Notes under the pieces: model-generated
What the model was told of the DNA's origin: nothing
Database searches by the model: none
What the model saw: only the letters and a program-made list of their open reading frames with translations
Source of the DNA: Crossaster papposus
Lineage: Eukaryota > Echinodermata > Asteroidea > Velatida > Solasteridae
Length of the DNA: 64,000 bases
Direction of reading: 5' to 3'
Assembly: GCA_037893245.1 (NCBI GenBank)
Contig: JBAIAA010000537.1
Span: forward strand, 1,116,001-1,180,000
Shown here: positions 33,976 through 45,899 of the stretch, one piece after another
Position numbering within the stretch: the first letter of the stretch is position 1
Layout of the letters: each line of letters starts with the position of its first letter
Translations under genes and position numbers: made by a program

Positions 33976-35065
33976 AAGGTCCTGTCCGTAAACAATGATG
34001 TTCCGCAGGGGTCGATACTAGGTCCACTTTTATTCATTGTTTATACTAGTGATCTTCCATTTTGTATATCCCCAAATTGAAACTTATTTATGTAAGCTGG
34101 TGACTCCACTCAATGTGTAGCTTCTCCAACACTAATTTAATAGAAAGTAGCTTAAATACAGCTCTTACTAGTTTTCACAACTGGGGCGTAAAAAACAAGC
34201 TAGTATTAAATGCCACCAAAACCAAATGCATGCTTATTGGTACAAGGCACAAAATATGTACTGTTGATTTAAATGTATGCATTGCTGCTAGTCGTATTGA
34301 AAACGTGAAGTCTTATAAATGCTTGGGTGTAGTTATTGATAAAGCATTAAGTTGGGGCCCACATGTCGAATACATAAGGAAACCTGTTTTATCTAAATTA
34401 GGTATACTAATTAGGTATACTAGAGTATTGTTGTATCCCCGGTGTGGGGAGGAAGGTACATATCTCACGATAAACAAAATTAATGTCTCAAAAGAGCCGC
34501 GCAAATAATCCTTAAATGTATCTTCCTCACCCCTTCATGAGGATATGTTTGTTTGTCTTAATTGGGCTCCTTTTTCAAAAAGAGTTAAGTGAAAAAAAGG
34601 CTATTCTTGTCTTCAAAAGTCTCGACAAAATGACTCCTGTACATGACAAATATTTCCACACCACTTATAGTTCGCAAAACAAGGTAATCAACCCACACGT
34701 AACAGGAAAGTTCCTTTCGCCCCCCCAAAAAATGCTACGCACATTTAAATCAGAGCTCCGACATGACCTTTGTCATCCGTTAGATATTATGCCAATTGCG
34801 CTGATCTACGGAGTTATAACTTGGTTGCCACTATAATGTGGAACCGCATGGGAATTTTCCCTTTATCCACCAAAAATCTGAATTAGTATCAATGTTTTGG
34901 ATTCCTGTAAAATTCTTGTATACGTCTGTAAATATTATGTTTGTAACTTTCTGTAAATGTTGTTGTTGTTATATGCACTGTTATTTTATTTAATGATGTA
35001 TGCAGGGCCCCAATGAAAACCAGTTTTAAATTGTTTGGGCACAACCTGGGTAAAGAAATGGAATA
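33976..35065 (+). pseudogene. LINE fragment: C-terminal half of reverse transcriptase
   Basis: 5-prime-truncated LINE. It reads VPQGSILGPLLFIVYTSDLP, then a decayed active-site stretch where the expected F-A-D-D is not intact and a stop intervenes. Next come NKLVLNATKTKCMLIG, RIENVKSYKCLGVVIDKALSW, and after a frame change a WAPF-like segment with ILVFKSLDKMTPVHDKYF. The A-rich AATAAATAAACAAATAAA tail is near 35063. The motif order fits the CR1/L2/Rex-like group. It is not continuous with the endonuclease fragment at 28.4-29.7 kb. Confidence 0.82.
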
Positions 35066-35752
35066 AATAAACAAATAAACGAGTTTCGAGAGTCAAATAT
35101 TAAAGTGACACCTGAAACTCGAGTTAGTACCGTAGGTGTAGTCATAATTCCACGGCAGCCGGAAAGTGTTCGCCTTTTGCGGACGGCGTGCCGTGTGCAA
35201 TTTATGGGACTACGGTACAGCATGTGTACCGTGGTATAAATTGAATGAAAACGACTCAGCGCGCATGCGGGGGCGAGTAGCTATTCGAACTATGCTTGGA
35301 ATGGAATGTCCTCGGAATTTCACGGGTCTTTTCGACTCTTGCGTCAAGACTGAGTTCGGAAACAAATCGCTTGACAATCGAGGGCGCCCTCAATAAGCCC
35401 GTTTTCGGAGTATTGATGATTGGTGAACTGCATAGACGGGCGGCGCGCCCCGGAACAAATGAAAAACTCAGTCATGAAGCAAGACTAGATGTTGACCCGC
35501 GACAGAGAGACGACCAAAAACCTGAAATTACCGCTAAATACTGACATTAGTGGCTTTTCATTGTTCATGAGTTCATTCATAAGCATGTCCGTGATGTAAT
35601 AAACCCCCAAAACCAAACAAAAATCATATGTCGAGCGCAAAATTGAAACTCGAATTCAGACACTCCGTTTCGTTAGTCATTGGGAAAAGGATGGTTTTCA
35701 GGACAAATTTGACAGTAAAAGTCTAGTATAATAAATTATGATACCCGTGTAA
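35066..35752. other. Unassigned spacer
   Basis: No gene or element that I recognise. Short open frames at 35166-35544 lack motifs and overlap in several frames. Confidence 0.45.
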
Positions 35753-35892
35753 AGGCCGGTTTATACTTTACGCGGAAGCCAATGCGAAGCAAATTTCATG
35801 ACGTCACAATTATAGAAGTTTCATTGTGACGTTCTCCGCTGCCTTAACGAATTCGCTTCGCAACGACATTCGCGTGAAGTATGAACCGGCCA
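35753..35892. mobile_element. Small MITE (GGCCGGTTTATACTT tips)
   Basis: About 140 bp with inverted ends GGCCGGTTTATACTTTACGC and GCGTGAAGTATGAACCGGCC. The interior contains GAATTCGCTTCGC-type words. Flanks are TAA on the left and TAT on the right, possibly a decayed TWA duplication. Confidence 0.65.
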
Positions 35893-37192
35893 TATTGAGT
35901 CTCGTATATATTGATTAAGGACACGTTTTGGGAATACGCGGTTCTAGATTTCGGACGTTAGTGGGCAATATTCATCCTGAGCCACGCAAGGTTTAACGAG
36001 CTCTTGAATTGTCGCCCTCAAACCCTGTGGACATTCGCAGCAATCAATAAACAATTTGGCCAATACATGATATGCACCTCCACCCCTGGTAAAATGACAA
36101 TTTCTATCACTATATTTAATTTTATTGGCGTTTACGTAGCTTTTCAGTCTTTTATGTTTCTTATTCTGTATAATATATAATAGCAAGGCTTTATTTCACG
36201 TTCTGTACGTTAATTTCTACAATTTTTCCGATTAATTTTAATTTTTACGTGGGAGGATGAACATTAATTGTGAGAACCCCCCGAATGAACCAATAGAAAT
36301 GCGCGTTGGTTCGCATGCCTTTGGATGTTATTCGAACCCCAGCTTTGTCTTCGTCTCTGGCTTCATTCATACAGTTTAGCAATAGGCTGTAGCCGGAGAC
36401 GGATCCAAAGCCAGGGTTTGGGAAATGGCCTTGGTCTGTTTGTAACGGAGGCTCTGATTGGGCGCACGATTTTTTGCGCTAATAACCACGGATCTGGCCG
36501 AATGTCCGCAGGGGTTTAAGCGCTATTAAATCTGAAAATACCAACAGTATATCTTAGCACGATCGCTAGGCGCTGCTGATGAAACTGTCTGCTAAGTTCA
36601 TAGGCAACAGAACCTACAGGCGGACGTTTCTCTCAGATCGAAAATAATCACCAAATATGCAGAATGTAAACGTTAAGTGAGTGGCGCTTGTTGAACTAGT
36701 CTTGTTTGCAAGACAGTTTAATCGCGGTATGCAGCGCGCGTAGTTCGCCGATGCGGGCGCCCTCTAACTTACGCCGTATGACCTTCGCTAGGACCGTCTT
36801 GTGTATCTGCTCCATCGCTCGGAAAATTCCGAGCAGAATAATTGTTTGGCATTTGCATGCGCATGTGACGTTGCGTGAATAATTACGCCCATTTTTATTA
36901 AAATGCTAGGCTAACCTCTTACTATCTTCCTATGACCAATTATATTTACAATGCAAGGTCGACTCCTTACATTTTGTTTTATTTGGAAAACAAAGCTAAC
37001 CCCTTACAATTATTAAGTTCTAACAAACAATTATTTCATTCAAAACGCAAGGCTAACCCCTTACAATTGTTTATTTGGTCATTTTTCTTTTAATGAACAA
37101 ATTTATCTTGCACCTGTGACCTGTCAATAATTTAATCGAGGAAATCATTCAAACTGCTGCTCCGAAGGGAATGCACAGCAACAAAAACAGAA

Positions 37193-37330
37193 CCGCATAA
37201 CTGGCCATAGAACCCACAGGCGAACGTTGGTTGGTTGGTTGGCTCGAATCTGGCTTCGGTCTTAGTTTTAGTTTCTTCCCCTTAAACAATTTTAGTTCCA
37301 AGAATACAAGGCTCACCCCCTTACACATAT
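37193..37330 (+). repeat. tRNA-like SINE family 1, copy in block A2
   Basis: Positional homologue of the copy at 1305, with CTCGAATCTGGCTTCGG head and the same body, slightly shortened. Confidence 0.55.
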
Positions 37331-37598
37331 TATTTAATTTCTTTCTACATACTTCCGTAAGAAAGTGAATTTCTTTTCCAATTCTACCTATATTTAAAAC
37401 ACAATCTAATAAATATAAATATACACAATATAAATAATACTCAAGACGAGAGTTTTGACTTTGTGAACAATTGAAAGTGTGCACGCTGGTACACCTTGAG
37501 AGACGCAAAAGAAAGGGGAAAGTAGATTTTTTTTAAATTTTTTTTAAACTAAAACTGCTAAATGCTCTGTAGGGCTGGTCTTTTCCCGTAACGCTTAA

Positions 37599-37980
37599 AG
37601 GTAGGATACACCATTGGTAATTGCTCAAATTATCATGAATAGGTAGATTTGGGGGGGGTTGTATTTTATAGTAAATATCGTTTAACTGACCTGTCCGAAG
37701 TTTTACAATCACGGATGCCGAGAAAAACACGAAAAACAGCGTTTGTTTTCAACCGGCGTCGAGCAGTTATTCTTATGTTATCTTTGTTTTTTTCGCGATC
37801 GCCGGCCGGCGATCACGAATTTTTCTTCATAAAATTCTACTTTTCGGAATAATTACAGGATATCTAGCGCAATCATTTTGCTGAATGCCTAGAATCATTA
37901 TTTACTTTCAAATGAGTAAGATATTTCTTAATAATTCGGTAGTTAATATTTTCGATATCTGCAAATGGTGTATACTACCT
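37599..37980. mobile_element. TTAA-type MITE family 1, complete copy
   Basis: 382 bp with tips AGGTAGGATACACCATT and AATGGTGTATACTACCT. Flanks are TTAA (37595-37598) and TGAA (37981-37984). The empty site TTAA is at 1737-1740 in block A1. An inner palindrome GCGATCGCCGGCCGGCGATC lies at 37795-37814. Target preference suggests piggyBac- or Kolobok-type mobilisation. No coding region. Confidence 0.85.
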
Positions 37981-38056
37981 TGAAATCGGCGAAAACTAAA
38001 CGTTTCAATTTTCTAAAATATTAGGGCTTCAAATCGCTAAATAATGTTGAGCCGTC

Positions 38057-38374
38057 AACATTTACAAAGGCTTCAAATAGCCCAATATTTATACAAAGGC
38101 TTCAGATAGCCAAACATTTACGAAGGCTTCAGATAGCCAAACATTTACAAAGGCTTCAAATCGCCAAACATTTACAAAGGCTTCAGATAGCCAAACACTT
38201 ACAAAGGCTTCAAATAGCCAAACATCTACAACGGCTTTAAATAGCCAAACATTTGCAAAGGCTTCAGATAGCCAAACACTTACAAAGGCTTCAAATAGCC
38301 AAACATTTACAAAGGCTTCAGATAGCCAAACACTTACAAAGGCTTCAAATAGCCAAACATTTACAAAGGCTTCA
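38057..38374 (+). repeat. 27-bp tandem array in block A2, left part
   Basis: About twelve copies of the ACATTTACAAAGGCTTCAAA-TAGCCAA unit. It is separated from the right part (41727-42330) by the long-TIR insertion. Confidence 0.9.
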
Positions 38375-41300
38375 TAGTATCCCTAACTTAAGGTTCATCT
38401 GTGAAAAAATGTAAAAGAAGCTAATTTCAACTGATTTGGGTAGGTATGGGTATGGACAACTACCAAAAAAAAGGAAGGAGGGATAGGGGTTGGGGAACTG
38501 TTTTTATTAGAGGTCAAAGGTCATTGACCCTCCCCAAATCCATAAAAATTATATTTCAGCAACAAAATATGGTATATAGATGATCTTGGTGTCAAAATGC
38601 ACAGAATTACAATAGAAGATGACATCAAATAATTATTGACCCTTGGGACCAAATCCTGACCTCCGAAAATGAGGTCAAAGGTCACAAAACAATTTTATTA
38701 CTAAAATGTCATATTTATAGCAACAAAATATGGTATATAGATGATCTTGGTGTCAAAATGCACAGGATTATGAAAGAAGATGACATAGAATAACTACTGG
38801 CCCTTATAAAAGAGGTCAAAGGTCAAACATAGACGTATTACTAAAATGTCATATTAGTAAAATAACAGGAAAATTACCATGAACAAAAACAAATCTAAGA
38901 GGCTAATTTCAACTTATTGTGGCGGGTATGGGGGTTATTATTTATTCCAAGAGCAAAGAAGGAGGGGGAAATTCCCTTTCTGAGGGTCAAAGGTCTTTGA
39001 CCCTGCACTAAAACATTACAAATTGTATCTCAGCAGCAGTATGTTTTTCATAGGCCTAGATGATCTTGGTGTCCAAATACACAGAATTAGTAAGAGACAA
39101 ACACAATATGAAATGGATTATTCACCACCAAAATACGAGGTTAAAGTTCAAAATGAGCAATTGGGTGGGGGGGGGGGATTAAAGTTCATTAGTGTCAAAT
39201 AGTTTGTGTATGTAAAGTATATGTGCATTTATAATCATGTTTGGTGTTTATTGGGAAGGAGCGTAATCATACATTCAGCCTACGTTTTTTTATTATTAAA
39301 ACGATTCTCGGTCACATGGGAAGGACATTAAATTGAAGGACGTCTAACGCTGGGTTATGTGGAATTGGTTTTTTTTTTCTGTGAGACTATTAGGTTTTTT
39401 AGTTAAAGATGAAGTGCTTTTGCAAGAAAATAGCAAAGGGAAACCGGTTTATGCAGGCATACTTCAAGGAATGATCAGTTTATTTGTTGTTGTTTGTTTG
39501 ATCAATCCCAGAGTTAGCTGTAGTGAATCAGAACTCATTCTACTATGGGAAGGGGAGGGTGTTTATGGAAGTTGTCACAAGTCAGAACTATTTCTCATCG
39601 TTTTCATTATTGTTTTGGAGATGCTGCAACAGTTCTGCTGCGTGAAGTATCATGGGATTGTATGTTTGTTGCTGGTCTGCAGAGATAAATCTGTATATTT
39701 ATGATTTGCTGGTATGCCAGCAGTGTGGTTGCGTAACTATATTGCCCAGAGCGTAATTCTTAATGTAATTTTTTTCTTAGTGATATACGCTTCTGGGAAG
39801 TCAGTTCTGGCCACATTTTTTCTGCGAGATTGCAGTCGGTAGGAGGAAGTGGGAATGGGGGGGGGGGGGGGGGGGGTTACGTGTACAAGTTTCAAGAGAA
39901 CCCCTCCGTGTTTTTCGTTATTTTCTTGAGACGCGGTTCTGCTGACAAGTATCATATGAATTGTATTTGTGACTGGCAGAGTTAAATCTGTAATTGTACG
40001 TTATCTAGTGGGTATGCCCGGTATGCCAGAGAGTGGTTGTTTGACTGGCCTCTCCGGAGCGTAATTCTTAACTCTTTTTTTGTTTTTTGTTTTTGTTTGT
40101 GGTTTGTGTATGGCAACAGTGGTCCTTTGTTTTTAGTTTACTCAGTGATTGATTATTACCGGTAATAATATGCCGTCCCCTTTTTCTCTCCTTTTTTGGA
40201 AGGGGAGCAGGGCATATTTTTTGTGCTATATTATGCACTTCATCAGTCACCATTCTTTCAGTTTACTTTTCTTTTTCCTTGTTTTTATTTGTGTGTCGGT
40301 TTATATGACAGATTGCAAGGACAAATACCGGCTTTGGGGGTGTATTGATCAAAAGGAAGGCATCTTGACTTATTTATTTTGTTTTAGTCTTGAGAGCCAT
40401 TTCTTTGATCATTGTTTTGTTCTTCCAATAGTTCCAATAGGATTTGCACATTCTCCTCATCCAGGTTGTTTTCTTCTTGGTTGGATTGTGGAGATGCTTT
40501 AGTCCTAGATCAAACAAGTTCATATTTTATATTTTTGTGCCGTTTGTATGCCAAGGGTTGGGTATCAAATAGCCTACATGTATTTATGTATTCGTTTTCA
40601 CTAATCCAGTGCCAGTGTTTGAGGAGTGCCCGTTTGAGAGCTGGGTGCGCGAATCGTGGGTAGTATGGTAGGACGAACACCAGTGGGGTATTGTGGTGTT
40701 TTTTGGGTTTTTTCACGATTAGAGTCCGCGGAAGGCTCGCCCCTTTGAGGAAGGGCTAGGTCTTCGTTTGTGTATCCGCGCTTTTTAAGTTGGTCATTGA
40801 ATAATTCAACCCTCTCCTCAAAGTCTTTACCGACTTAGGGTGTGCTGAATCTCTCTGCTGTATACAAGACTCTCTGCAAGATGCACCAAACTCCTCTTCT
40901 TATTAATAGGAAACTTTTGGGACATCTCACTTCACTGGGGTAACTAGTCAGGGTACATGTAGGCTATAACTAGGTGTTATGAGTAATCACTTCTTAAACA
41001 AAGACATAATTCATGTTGTTTAATGTTATACGTATATCTCTAGGGTGGTGCTTTGTGGATTCAATATGGGGCTTCGAATAATGACCTTTGACCTTTAAGG
41101 TCATATGTGGCGGTCGATTTGTATCTTACATTTATATCACAAGAATTTAAATTTTTCTACTTCCAGTGTAATTATGACCATTTTGACATCAAGATCATAC
41201 AAGTACATATGTTGTTGCCGAGATACAAATGATAGTGTTTTAGTCCAGGGTCAATGACCTTTGACCTCTGCTCCTAGAATAAATAATAACTCCCATACCC

Positions 41301-41726
41301 GCCACGTAAGTTATAATTAGTCTCTTCGATTTGTTTGTGCTCATTTTTATTTAATGATAATTTTCCTGTTATAAATATGACATTTTAGTAATAAAATATT
41401 TGTTTGACCTTTGACCTCATTTTGGGAGGTCAGGATTTGGTCCCAAGGGTCAATAATTATTTGATGTCATCTTCTTTTGTAATTCTGTGCATTTTGACAC
41501 CAAGATCATCTATATACCATATTTTGTTGCTGAAATATAATTTTTAGTGATTTAGGCAGGGGTCAATGACATTTGACCTCTAATAAAAAAAGTTCCCCAA
41601 ACCCTATCTCTCCTTCCTTTTTTTTTGGTAGTTGTCCATACCCATACCCACCAAAATCAGTTGAAATTAGCTTCTTTTAATTTTTTTTACAGATTGGCTC
41701 AATATATGGCTAATTTAGGGTTACTA
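38375..41726. mobile_element. Long-TIR element inserted in the 27-bp array
   Basis: 3352 bp with tips TAGTATCCCTAACTTA and TAATTTAGGGTTACTA. Inverted arms are about 650-700 bases (about 38375-39080 and 41050-41726), themselves built from imperfect repeats around ATGATCTTGGTGTCAAAATG. TCA lies on both sides (38372-38374, 41727-41729), a probable 3-bp duplication. The arms contain several AGGTCAAAGGTCA motifs. The middle (39240-39540) is homologous to 15690-16235, so it holds genomic sequence found elsewhere. Open frames at 39357-39704 and 40149-40502 show no transposase. A G-run lies at 39857-39877. Superfamily unknown. Confidence 0.82.
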
Positions 41727-42330
41727 TCAGATAGCCAAACATTTACAAAGGCTTCAGATAGCCAAACATTTACAAAGGCTTCAAATAGCCAAACATTTAC
41801 AAAGGCTTCAGATAGCCAAACATTTACAAAGGCTTCAAATAGCCAAACATTTACAAAGGCTTCAAATAGCCAAACATTTACAAAGGCTTCAAATAGCCAA
41901 ACATTTACAAAGGCTTCAAATAGCCAAACATTTACAAAGGCTTCAAATCAGCCAAACCTTTACAAAGGCTTCAAATTGCCCAATATTTACAAAGGCTTCA
42001 AATTGCCCAATATTTACAAAGGCTTCAAATAGCCAAACATTTACAAAGGCTTCAAATAGCCAAACATTTACAAAGGCTTCAAATCGCCCAACATTTACAA
42101 AGGCTTCAAATAGCCAAACCTTTACAAAGGCTTCAAATTGCCCAACCTTGACAACGGCTTCAAATTGCCCAATATTTACAAATGCTTCAAATAGCCAAAC
42201 CTTTACAAAGGCTTCAAATTGCCCAATATTTACAAAGACTTCAAATCGCCCAACATTACAAAGGCTTAGACTCGCCTAACATTATACAAAGGCTTCAAAT
42301 CGCCCAACATATAACAAAGGCTTTAAATTG
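41727..42330 (+). repeat. 27-bp tandem array in block A2, right part
   Basis: About twenty-two units, more homogeneous at the left and degenerate to the right. The apparent SQTFTKASN peptide repeat is a frame effect of the 27-base period. Confidence 0.9.
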
Positions 42331-42885
42331 CCCGGGACAGTAAAGCTTCAAGCTCAAATAGCCTGCAGATATCAAGGCTTTCTGGCGGCGGCGGGTTTAT
42401 CGGCCTTTCTGATGCGCTCGGCGAGGTAATAATATAGTAATATAGTAATATCAGTAATATCATGGGCTTTCAAGAAGAAGCGAATAAATGTCCCCTGAAC
42501 CAGCATTGATCAAGCATCATGTAAGCCAATGATTGGCCGAATGCAACAGTTCTACGGTAACTTGTAACAAGGACGCGTCAAATCTTGATACTACGCGCTA
42601 TAAATGTACGCGCGGCATTTTTCAAAATGCGCGTGTCGTCTGTTAACGCTAGCGCGTCGCTATGCACGGTGGGCGTCAGCTAGTCAGGGCCCAATTTCTT
42701 GGCTCTGCTTACCGTTAGCGACAAATTCCTGCTTACTATAGCAGAAAATTCGGTGCTTACGGTAAACGTATTTCACACGTTAGCGAGGAATTTTGGTCTC
42801 TGAGCATGCGTAGAACCCGAACTAAGGATTCTGTGCTTACAGGGTAAGCAAATAATTTTTCTGCTATCGCGGTTAGCGGAAAATG

Positions 42886-43686
42886 TAGACTTGATCCAAG
42901 TCGGGATTATGTGGTAACATTGCTCATGGTCATCCACACTGTGCGCCTCGCGTCACGTCCACGCTTATCAGTAGCGCGCCCTCATGCGCCACCAATGCTC
43001 ATGTGTGGTTCAGAAATCCCGACTTGACGGATTTGCCACACGTTTGTACACAACCTATGGGCTCATCTACCGAAAACGGTAGCGGCCAATCAAATTGCAG
43101 AATTGTATAAATTAGCATATATCTGTAATAATATGAACTTTGACCCAGCTGTGTGACGGACATACGTGGACATTGTGATGTACAATGTACATACACATGT
43201 GCATAGTGTACATTATGTGTAAATGTACAAACGGTTTAATAGTCTTGCTATCGTGTACATTGTCCGGCCGTTAAGTTTGCACTATACCATACGCTAACTA
43301 AATAAACGAAGTATGGACGCAGTTATTTAATTTGAAAAAGGCATCTAGTGACAGTACTGCCTACCATTCCTCCATAGTCCGTTAGCGGTCTAGCGAGTCC
43401 GTACCGATTGGCGGACTTATTTGGCATACATCGCATAACCGTGTGATGCGTATGCAAATAATTTATGAATAACTACATATCACCGCGGGGGGTTTGATTG
43501 GCCGATCCGTCAAGTCGGATTTACTGCACTGACATGATGACATCGCGTTGATGCCGATAGCAGAACGACAACCAGATGACGGCGCCTTTTTTCTAAGGCC
43601 AACAAAGCACATAACTATTCGGCCGGATTGACGAAAGCAAATTGGTAGTCTTAACTCCATGGTAAGTCCGACTTGGGTCAAGTCTA
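42886..43686. mobile_element. Non-autonomous TIR element, 9-bp duplication, empty site known
   Basis: 801 bp with tips TAGACTTGATCCAAGTCGG and CCGACTTGGGTCAAGTCTA. Target duplication CGGAAAATG is at 42877-42885 and 43687-43695, and the single empty copy is at 4151-4159 in block A1. The tip has an internal palindrome (CTTGACCCAAG), as does the element at 11829-12591. Mutator-like by duplication length only; no transposase. The open frame at 43463-43801 is not recognisable. Confidence 0.88.
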
Positions 43687-43853
43687 CGGAAAATGGTGAC
43701 TGTAAGCGAGGAATTCTGCGGTTAACGGAGCCAAGAAATTGGGCCCTGGTCTCAAAGTATGGGTTATAATAACAACACATATTGAAGAGACAGGGTACCA
43801 TGCATAAGCTAAAACATGGCCCCTAACATATGAAGCACGATATGTGGCAGAGA

Positions 43854-44350
43854 ACCCCCCCCCCCCACTCTTTTGTGTTGACCATTGTGTTTCCGGAATC
43901 TCATGAATTCCTTTTAGGTTTCAAGGGGTGGTGGGTTAGGTGGTGGGTTAGCTCACCCGGGGCGCCCCGGGTAAGCCCGGCGCCGTTCTTTTAGCTCTGA
44001 CGTGTACTCGTGGCTAGGCACGGGTCAGCCACTAGAAACCCTGCTCCCGTAGCAGGGTCTCTGGTGGAATAACGTCACACGCATGCGTAGTCGAGTCGAC
44101 GACGTCTAGGGCGGCGTAAAGATGGCGGAAAGGTAAATATTTTGTTGCAAAATATTCCGATTTTTCATTTATTTTGTAGGTTTTTTTTAGTTGTAGAATT
44201 GTATTTGAAAAGCATGCAACTAAAAAATACAACCATGCAGAACATTTAGTGGAAAACACGAGTGCGTTCGATTAGCTTCCCATCGTGCCATCCCCCGAGT
44301 GTTAACCCTAACTCCCCCGGGTATTAAGCTAATCGAACGCACCCAATAGT
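43854..44350. other. Spacer with C-run and palindromic GC-rich stretches
   Basis: A C-run lies at about 43854-43866, GGGGCGCCCCGGG at about 43959-43971, and inverted GTGCGTTCGATTAGCTT / AAGCTAATCGAACGCAC words at about 44262-44342, likely remains of another foldback MITE. No gene. The stretch is absent from block A1. Confidence 0.45.
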
Positions 44351-44455
44351 GTTGAGTGCGTTTAATAAATACCTAGGAGAGTTGAAGGCTTCTGATTGGC
44401 CGAGACTCGATCACGTGCAGGTCCTTATATGTAGTAATATCATGGGTTCTCCAAG

Positions 44456-45332
44456 GGCCGTTTTCTAAACCCCGTTTTTTGGCTGCATTTGGCCACATTA
44501 CAGACGTTTTCCTAGTTCCGGATCGCACAAAATATTCAGGCTGTTTTCGGCAAGTCTAATCTTCGAAATTTAAATGAAATAGGTTTAGTAGTTTACCTTG
44601 AGTGATGGAGAAACTACAGTTTTTGTTTCGATATTTATGCTCTACTTTATTTGAAAATACGACGTCAAATATACCGACATCCCTTTTTCTAGGTGCGGAT
44701 CAGTTTAACCAATTCCGGATCGAGTAAAAAACTGCTTCGTACATGAAAAATTATCACGCTAGAACCAACCCGAATCAAGCCTATATTTCTGATAAAGTAT
44801 TCATTAATTTATATAAATACAGTTTAAAAGAAATTTCAAATACTTTCACTTCTAATAAAGTTTAAAAAGAGGACTTGCAAGGAAATGCTTCGAAATGTTT
44901 TGTTCGTGTACGTATTCGTGTGTGTCGCGCGGCAACGAGCCGATAAACTTTGTCCCACAATGGAGAAATTTATCCATGGACGTCCAACAGAACACGTCAT
45001 ATGAAATCGCTTGCGCGCGTGTAGTTGATGCATGTATTTTACGGGCGATCCGGAACTAGGAAAAAATGAACGTTCAGTCTTTGGCAGATTTGTTTAATAC
45101 TGGAGACTTTTAGACTTATTTTTACTTATGTATCAAGAAGCTTGTATGTTTCTTTTCAAAATGCACTTCATCTAAACAAATAGTATTGGAGACCAAGCCA
45201 TAACAAGTTAGGTTTTTATTTGAAGCGATCCGGAACTAGGAAAAAATCGGAACTAGGAAAACAACTGTACCACTGCTAAACTACATGAACAAAGCCAAAA
45301 TACGAAAACGAAGCTGCGTTTGTAAAACGGCC
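44456..45332. mobile_element. Foldback MITE (GGCCGTTTT tips)
   Basis: About 877 bp with ends GGCCGTTTTCTAAACC and GTTTGTAAAACGGCC. The motif TTTTCCTAGTTCCGGATCG occurs near the left end (44507) and inverted near 45045 and 45225. Related uninterrupted sequence in block A1 is near 2585 (TTTCAAGAAGAAGCG). The duplication at the junction is unclear (AG or AAG). Confidence 0.72.
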
Positions 45333-45404
45333 TAGAAGAATCCGCGAAGTCGCAAAATTCGGAGTATTTTCATCATTTTTCTCGTTAAAAAAGTATTTAT
45401 TGAA

Positions 45405-45569
45405 GGTAATAACAGTGCGAGAACCCGGTTATTACTGCGTGGTAATGACCGGGTTGGGGGGTGACCGCTGGTAATGGACCTCGCCTTCGGCTCGATCCAT
45501 TACCAGCGGTCATCCCCCAACCCGGTCATTACCACGCAGCAATAACGGGGTTATCGCACTGTTATTACC
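45405..45569. repeat. Near-perfect hairpin with 74-bp arms
   Basis: Arms 45405-45478 and 45496-45569 are almost exact reverse complements, with a 17-base loop. The arms start GGTAATAACAGTGCGA. Single arms lie at 45716-45792 and 5470-5556. Likely a foldback MITE. Confidence 0.88.
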
Positions 45570-45899
45570 TATATAAAGTATAGGGATAAGAGGGGGTACC
45601 CCTTTGCCACATATCGTACTGGGTATAGCCCCTAAACATGAAAACAAAACGCTAGAAATATCGCCGAAAGGAAAGTCACGAAATTTGGAGCATTTTCAAA
45701 AAATGTCTTGGCTCAATCCATTACCAGCGGTCATCCCCCAACCCGGTCATTACCACGCAGTGATAACCGGGTCTTCGCACTGTTATTACCTATATAGTAG
45801 CATACTGAAGAGCGCTGCAAGGTTGTACTGATGCGTGAACGAGAGTGCGCTATATCGCTGTAAGCGCTCAGCTTATATGCTGGTGGTTAAATAACTACA

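Noticed and set aside
39357-39704. 115-codon frame with hydrophobic segments, possible membrane protein
   Set aside because: Lies in the interior of a transposable element in AT/T-rich sequence; the homologous DNA at 16.1 kb does not keep the frame.
38375-41726. Polinton or other capsid-bearing large element
   Set aside because: Only 3.35 kb, no capsid, polymerase or integrase frame, and flanks suggest a 3-bp rather than 6-bp duplication.
41625-42032. 135-codon open frame with SQTFTKASN repeats
   Set aside because: Same 27-bp array in another frame, beginning inside the arm of a mobile element.
38057-42330. CRISPR-like array
   Set aside because: Units are contiguous without unique spacers, and the context is clearly eukaryotic.
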